From NCBI GenBank assembly GCA_017534815.1, contig JAFXVS010000046.1, forward strand, positions 17,379 to 81,378: 64,000 bases of DNA, read 5' to 3'. The notes beneath the pieces were generated by a model that was not told the DNA's origin, did not search any database, and worked only from the letters and a program-made list of their open reading frames with translations. The stretch comes from Bacteroidaceae bacterium. GTDB lineage: Bacteria; Bacteroidota; Bacteroidia; Bacteroidales; Bacteroidaceae. Shown here one piece after another: positions 62,901-64,000 of the stretch (its first letter is position 1; each line of letters opens with the position of its first letter). The position numbers were made by a program, and so were the translations under genes.

Positions 62901-63108
62901 GGGTTATCGTGCATACTTCAAGGTTGTGGATAATGCAGGATCACGTGTTCTTTCAATTCAGCTCGAAGACGAGAAGCCTACAGATATTGCTGAAATCGAT
63001 AACGAGCAGGTAGAAGACGGCGTTATCTACAACTTGGAAGGTCAGGTTGTTGGTGCTGACTACAAGGGCATTGCTATCATCAACGGCAAGAAGGTGCTGT
63101 TGAAGTAA
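59935..63108 (+). CDS. large secreted multi-domain protein with T9SS-type tail
   Basis: A 1057-residue exported protein I do not recognise as an enzyme. A signal peptide (1-25, ending SLKAK) precedes three jelly-roll, carbohydrate-binding-like domains (about 30-185, 320-480 and 620-815). They are separated by helical linkers (about 190-300 and 485-610) that look like FIVAR-type three-helix bundles. A beta domain (about 825-985) contains a duplicated IQANDPC/IQANVPC segment. A C-terminal T9SS-like sorting domain ends EGQVVGADYKGIAIINGKKV. An adhesin or glycan-binding surface protein is the most economical reading; this is inference. Confidence 0.6.
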   Translation: MKRKLLLAAVTLFAAVFMGGSSLKAKEDVTATYLRDADLSSLNGWGNPGRTDWKTDGAVKVVEFWNWSNQFNFSQKAQLPAGYYRLAVNAFYRNGSGGDGTNDNMAWIFAGEKTQNVIALNSMSDLSGYAGSNDLYRAATAFSQGKFSNEFDFTVTGEGTTEVEIGFRGTCPGAGWCILGPVTLWQYTVEDYLGDYRDKVSEAKSLYEKPMNATVLSNLKAAVVEESTLSTPDDVFSAIDALRPAISDANTSVANYAQAKAILDAANIYDAAGQASYAADETIAAIQAAYNDGSLIAVTDEQKAAAQTAFLTACKAQTQPADGCNMTAYIQNWDFLNCENGNFPGWIISTTAGYAKKFNDTAVEYWNEFAANGGFDFYQNVTDLPTGVYIVQALMWNSTDNEVGAAGVNGECGAYGKSSSSDEFAPVTVDTRDDGKAVYATGEIAVIDGALRLGVKNRATMGGRWFGVDGIQLFYARQLSAEELEVIAGETAVKVYNEALAAAQAVVEGSIPTKAYTNLNDVITTNTLTEGTSAEYNKAAVALNNAADLANSLVDPYAAWKDMKTQAEALAAVHNNNASANQTLLAAISDQDDAVEAATIASDIEGAISTLKDAMVTYVGVAEPTKGECFDLTFMLVNPHFTEGDTYQATGWTLESGQITEHRVETHNFESWHNYFNLSQTIPNLPKGTYKVTLQGFARHDENGPTDKTRLYCGPMTQVIKNIKDEYSETPFFYSPMEGTYCPFQNGYMEKNYDTAYELGGTTVYQPNGMTGSCYYFQATNPVTEQPFYINEVKTVLDAPGDLKIGFKCETNTDWVIWDNFHLYFYSSAIEVEMDEDVPQTFDKNLENANVTLKRTIKEGLNSVVLPFSMTQAEVEEYFGEGSVVYVVDAFDDETSTVLFEEVDDIQANDPCIQANVPCILKATKAGTSYEINGRHIYAAEPVVSDGKLRFIGSYENVTIPSNEGNYILYNGELLAVDSDNPEDVVTMKGYRAYFKVVDNAGSRVLSIQLEDEKPTDIAEIDNEQVEDGVIYNLEGQVVGADYKGIAIINGKKVLLK
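62650..62691 (+). repeat. 21-bp in-frame tandem duplication
   Basis: Two copies of a 21-base unit, differing at two positions, encode IQANDPC then IQANVPC inside the 1057-residue protein. Confidence 0.85.
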
Positions 63109-63160
63109 TAGCACTCGCTTAGTGACAGTAAAAGATGTTTAATTTAATAAGAATAAGATT

Positions 63161-63364
63161 ATGAAGAAAGTATATATTGCTCCAATCATGGAGATGGCTG
63201 ATATGGATTCAGCCGAGCTGATTTGTGCTTCCCCACTCAATACGTCAGGTGGTCCCTTCAGCGGCGAGAGTGGCAGCAACAAAGATAAGGGCGCAATAAA
63301 CGCAGATTCCAGATTTTTTGATCTCGATGACGATTCTGAAAAAGGCGGCATTTGGGATTTCTAA
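63161..63364 (+). CDS. 67-residue peptide with MKKxYIAP leader
   Basis: A 67-residue protein with no signal peptide. It begins MKKVYIAPIMEMADMDSAEL, then has a Cys (Cys22), a Ser/Gly-rich middle (NTSGGPFSGESGSNKDKG) and an acidic end (FDLDDDSEKGGIWDF). The start pattern resembles short unannotated Bacteroidales proteins; I know of no assigned function. A leader plus Gly/Ser-rich core could be a secreted or modified peptide precursor, but no maturase or exporter gene is next to it. It lies 52 bases after the large secreted protein gene, on the same strand, ahead of a shared terminator. Confidence 0.65.
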   Translation: MKKVYIAPIMEMADMDSAELICASPLNTSGGPFSGESGSNKDKGAINADSRFFDLDDDSEKGGIWDF

Positions 63365-63382
63365 AACCAGATAAATAAACAG

Positions 63383-63422
63383 AAGAGGAAGCTCTCGCAA
63401 TCATGCGGGGGCTTCCTCTTTT
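63383..63422 (+). terminator. terminator of the peptide gene
   Basis: AAGAGGAAGC ... GCTTCCTCTT hairpin with a T run, 18 bases past the peptide stop codon. Confidence 0.85.
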
Positions 63423-63427
63423 GTGCC

Positions 63428-63471
63428 GTAGGGGTACCCTAGGGTTACCGTAGGGTTACCCTTGGGTTGCC
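63428..63471 (+). repeat. four-copy 11-bp tandem repeat at a pseudogene edge
   Basis: GTAGGGGTACC, CTAGGGTTACC, GTAGGGTTACC, CTTGGGTTGCC. The last copy overlaps the first homologous bases of the NSS transporter remnant. Confidence 0.8.
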
Positions 63472-63637
63472 TCTGCACCTATGCCTGCTATTTTCACAAG
63501 AACCTCCGTCTCTCCCGTCCGCTGGCGGCTGTGGTGGTCAGTGTGGTTTGCTTGGTGTTGGGTATCGTTTCATCATCCGATACATTGCCCCCTTGTGTAT
63601 CTTCCTAATCTTTGCCAACGAGCTGGATTTGTTTTAA
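63462..63637 (+). pseudogene. NSS transporter remnant with two internal deletions
   Basis: This 176-base stretch is a decayed copy of the NSS transporter at 58363-59739. Three segments are joined. The first matches around 59056-59085 (GGTTGCCTCTGCACCTATG), the second around 59371-59446 (CACAAGAACCTGCGCCTGTC region), and the third around 59656-59735 (CTTCATCATCCG ... TTTGCCAACGAG). Each junction falls at short sequence shared by both sides (around GCTATTTcCaCAAG, and at GGTATCG). The rest of the gene is missing. It therefore derives from a second copy of the transporter, not a shadow of the intact one. Confidence 0.8.
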
Positions 63638-63746
63638 GATAATTTTTTTACCCCCCCCCCCAACATCAAGGAGTGGAGGCTTTGGGGAGTGGTAGAAAAT
63701 TTTTCTTTTGTCCTCTGAGTCCACTTCGAGGCTGTCCCTTAGGGGT
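63638..63746. other. noncoding DNA with an 11-C homopolymer
   Basis: The stretch contains an unbroken run of 11 C bases at 63651-63661 and no plausible gene. Confidence 0.6.
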
Positions 63747-63801
63747 AAAATTTGTTACTATTAAGGCGCGCAAAATTTAAACTTAAGGGTAACAAAATTT
63801 T
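63747..63801 (-). repeat. imperfect inverted repeat with GCGCGC loop
   Basis: Arms 63747-63765 and about 63782-63801 pair over about 19 bases, with three mismatches and a 16-base loop. It lies 40-90 bases downstream of a consensus minus-strand promoter and may fold in its transcript. Confidence 0.65.
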
Positions 63802-63841
63802 TCCTTCGTGGTGGCCTCTTCCACCTCTTCTTTTGACACTA

Positions 63842-63873
63842 CAAAGGTACAACAAATTTTCAATATATCCAAA
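63842..63873 (-). promoter_or_regulatory. consensus promoter with no gene downstream
   Basis: Minus strand -33 TTTG (63870-63873), exact 20-base spacer, -7 TACCTTTG (63842-63849). Transcription would run from about 63835 toward the pseudogene on its antisense strand; no reading frame of convincing size follows. Confidence 0.7.
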
Positions 63874-63928
63874 TAAATGTAGTAAAAAATTCGGAAAATG
63901 CCCGAAAAATCAGTTTTTTTGAATAGAG

Positions 63929-63952
63929 CGTTACAGCGTTACAGTGTTACAG
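63929..63952. repeat. three-copy 8-bp repeat
   Basis: CGTTACAG, CGTTACAG, TGTTACAG in tandem near the right edge. Confidence 0.8.
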
Positions 63953-63956
63953 TTGT

Positions 63957-63982
63957 TTTTTAGGGTTCTCAAACCCTAAAAA
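63957..63982. terminator. symmetrical terminator-like hairpin
   Basis: Arms TTTTTAGGGTT and AACCCTAAAAA with a 4-base loop; T-rich on one side and A-rich on the other, so it could act in either direction. It may belong to a gene right of the window. Confidence 0.65.
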
Positions 63983-64000
63983 TACTTCTATATTTATATA

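Overview
The window looks like chromosomal DNA from a Bacteroidales bacterium, most likely a Prevotellaceae member (Prevotella/Segatella-like). This is inferred from several things. Promoters have the Bacteroidetes form (-33 TTTG, about 20 bp, -7 TAnnTTTG). Secreted proteins end in type IX secretion (T9SS) sorting domains. There are Bacteroidetes-restricted families (DUF3256, DUF4468, DUF4878, DUF5103/T9SS plug, Porin_10) and many secreted glycoside hydrolases. No rRNA, tRNA, transposase, integrase, CRISPR array or susC/susD pair was seen.

Layout. 0.1-17.7 kb, all minus strand: an MscS-type channel, an 11-residue-repeat protein, then a tightly spaced run (M64 peptidase, GH128-like hydrolase, deoD, an HExxH metalloprotease candidate, GH28, an AspT/YidE-type transporter, a CcdA-like permease), with uvrA upstream. 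17.8-22.0 kb, mostly plus: two lipoproteins, a CE1-like esterase, a repeat-rich intergenic region, an orphan antitoxin-like gene and an M15 peptidase. 22.1-28.5 kb, minus: B3/B4-domain protein, cytidylate-kinase-like protein, porin, DUF4468 protein, and an ECF sigma / membrane protein / Spy-like module. 28.7-36.9 kb, minus: a minimal T9SS-tail protein, a PpiD-like chaperone, DUF3256 protein and a MacB-ATPase-MacA-TolC export operon. 36.9-37.4 kb: RNase P RNA (rnpB). 37.6-56.4 kb: queH, a BASS-type transporter, YgiQ-type radical SAM protein, amidase/golvesin protein, T9SS plug protein, GH3, GH31, nadE, GH2 and mltG. 56.5-63.4 kb, plus: der, a lipoprotein, an NSS transporter, a 1057-residue secreted T9SS protein and a 67-residue peptide. 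The right end holds a decayed copy of the NSS transporter and repeat-rich noncoding DNA.

Functionally this is a mixture of housekeeping (uvrA, rnpB, nadE, der, mltG, queH), envelope maintenance (PpiD-like, T9SS plug, porin, MacAB-TolC) and extracellular polysaccharide and protein degradation (GH28, GH128, GH31, GH3, GH2, CE1, M64).

The least ordinary material is noncoding or repetitive. A compound array with an exact 22-bp period and three different cores lies at 20.3-20.65 kb. A heptanucleotide satellite has entered three coding positions in frame and also forms a large hairpin at a start codon. Two identical 17-bp palindromic elements abut stop codons. A consensus promoter at 63.85 kb reads into sequence with no gene, only an inverted repeat. 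The promoter rule is internally calibrated: the -7 element of rnpB ends 7 bases before the RNA 5' end.
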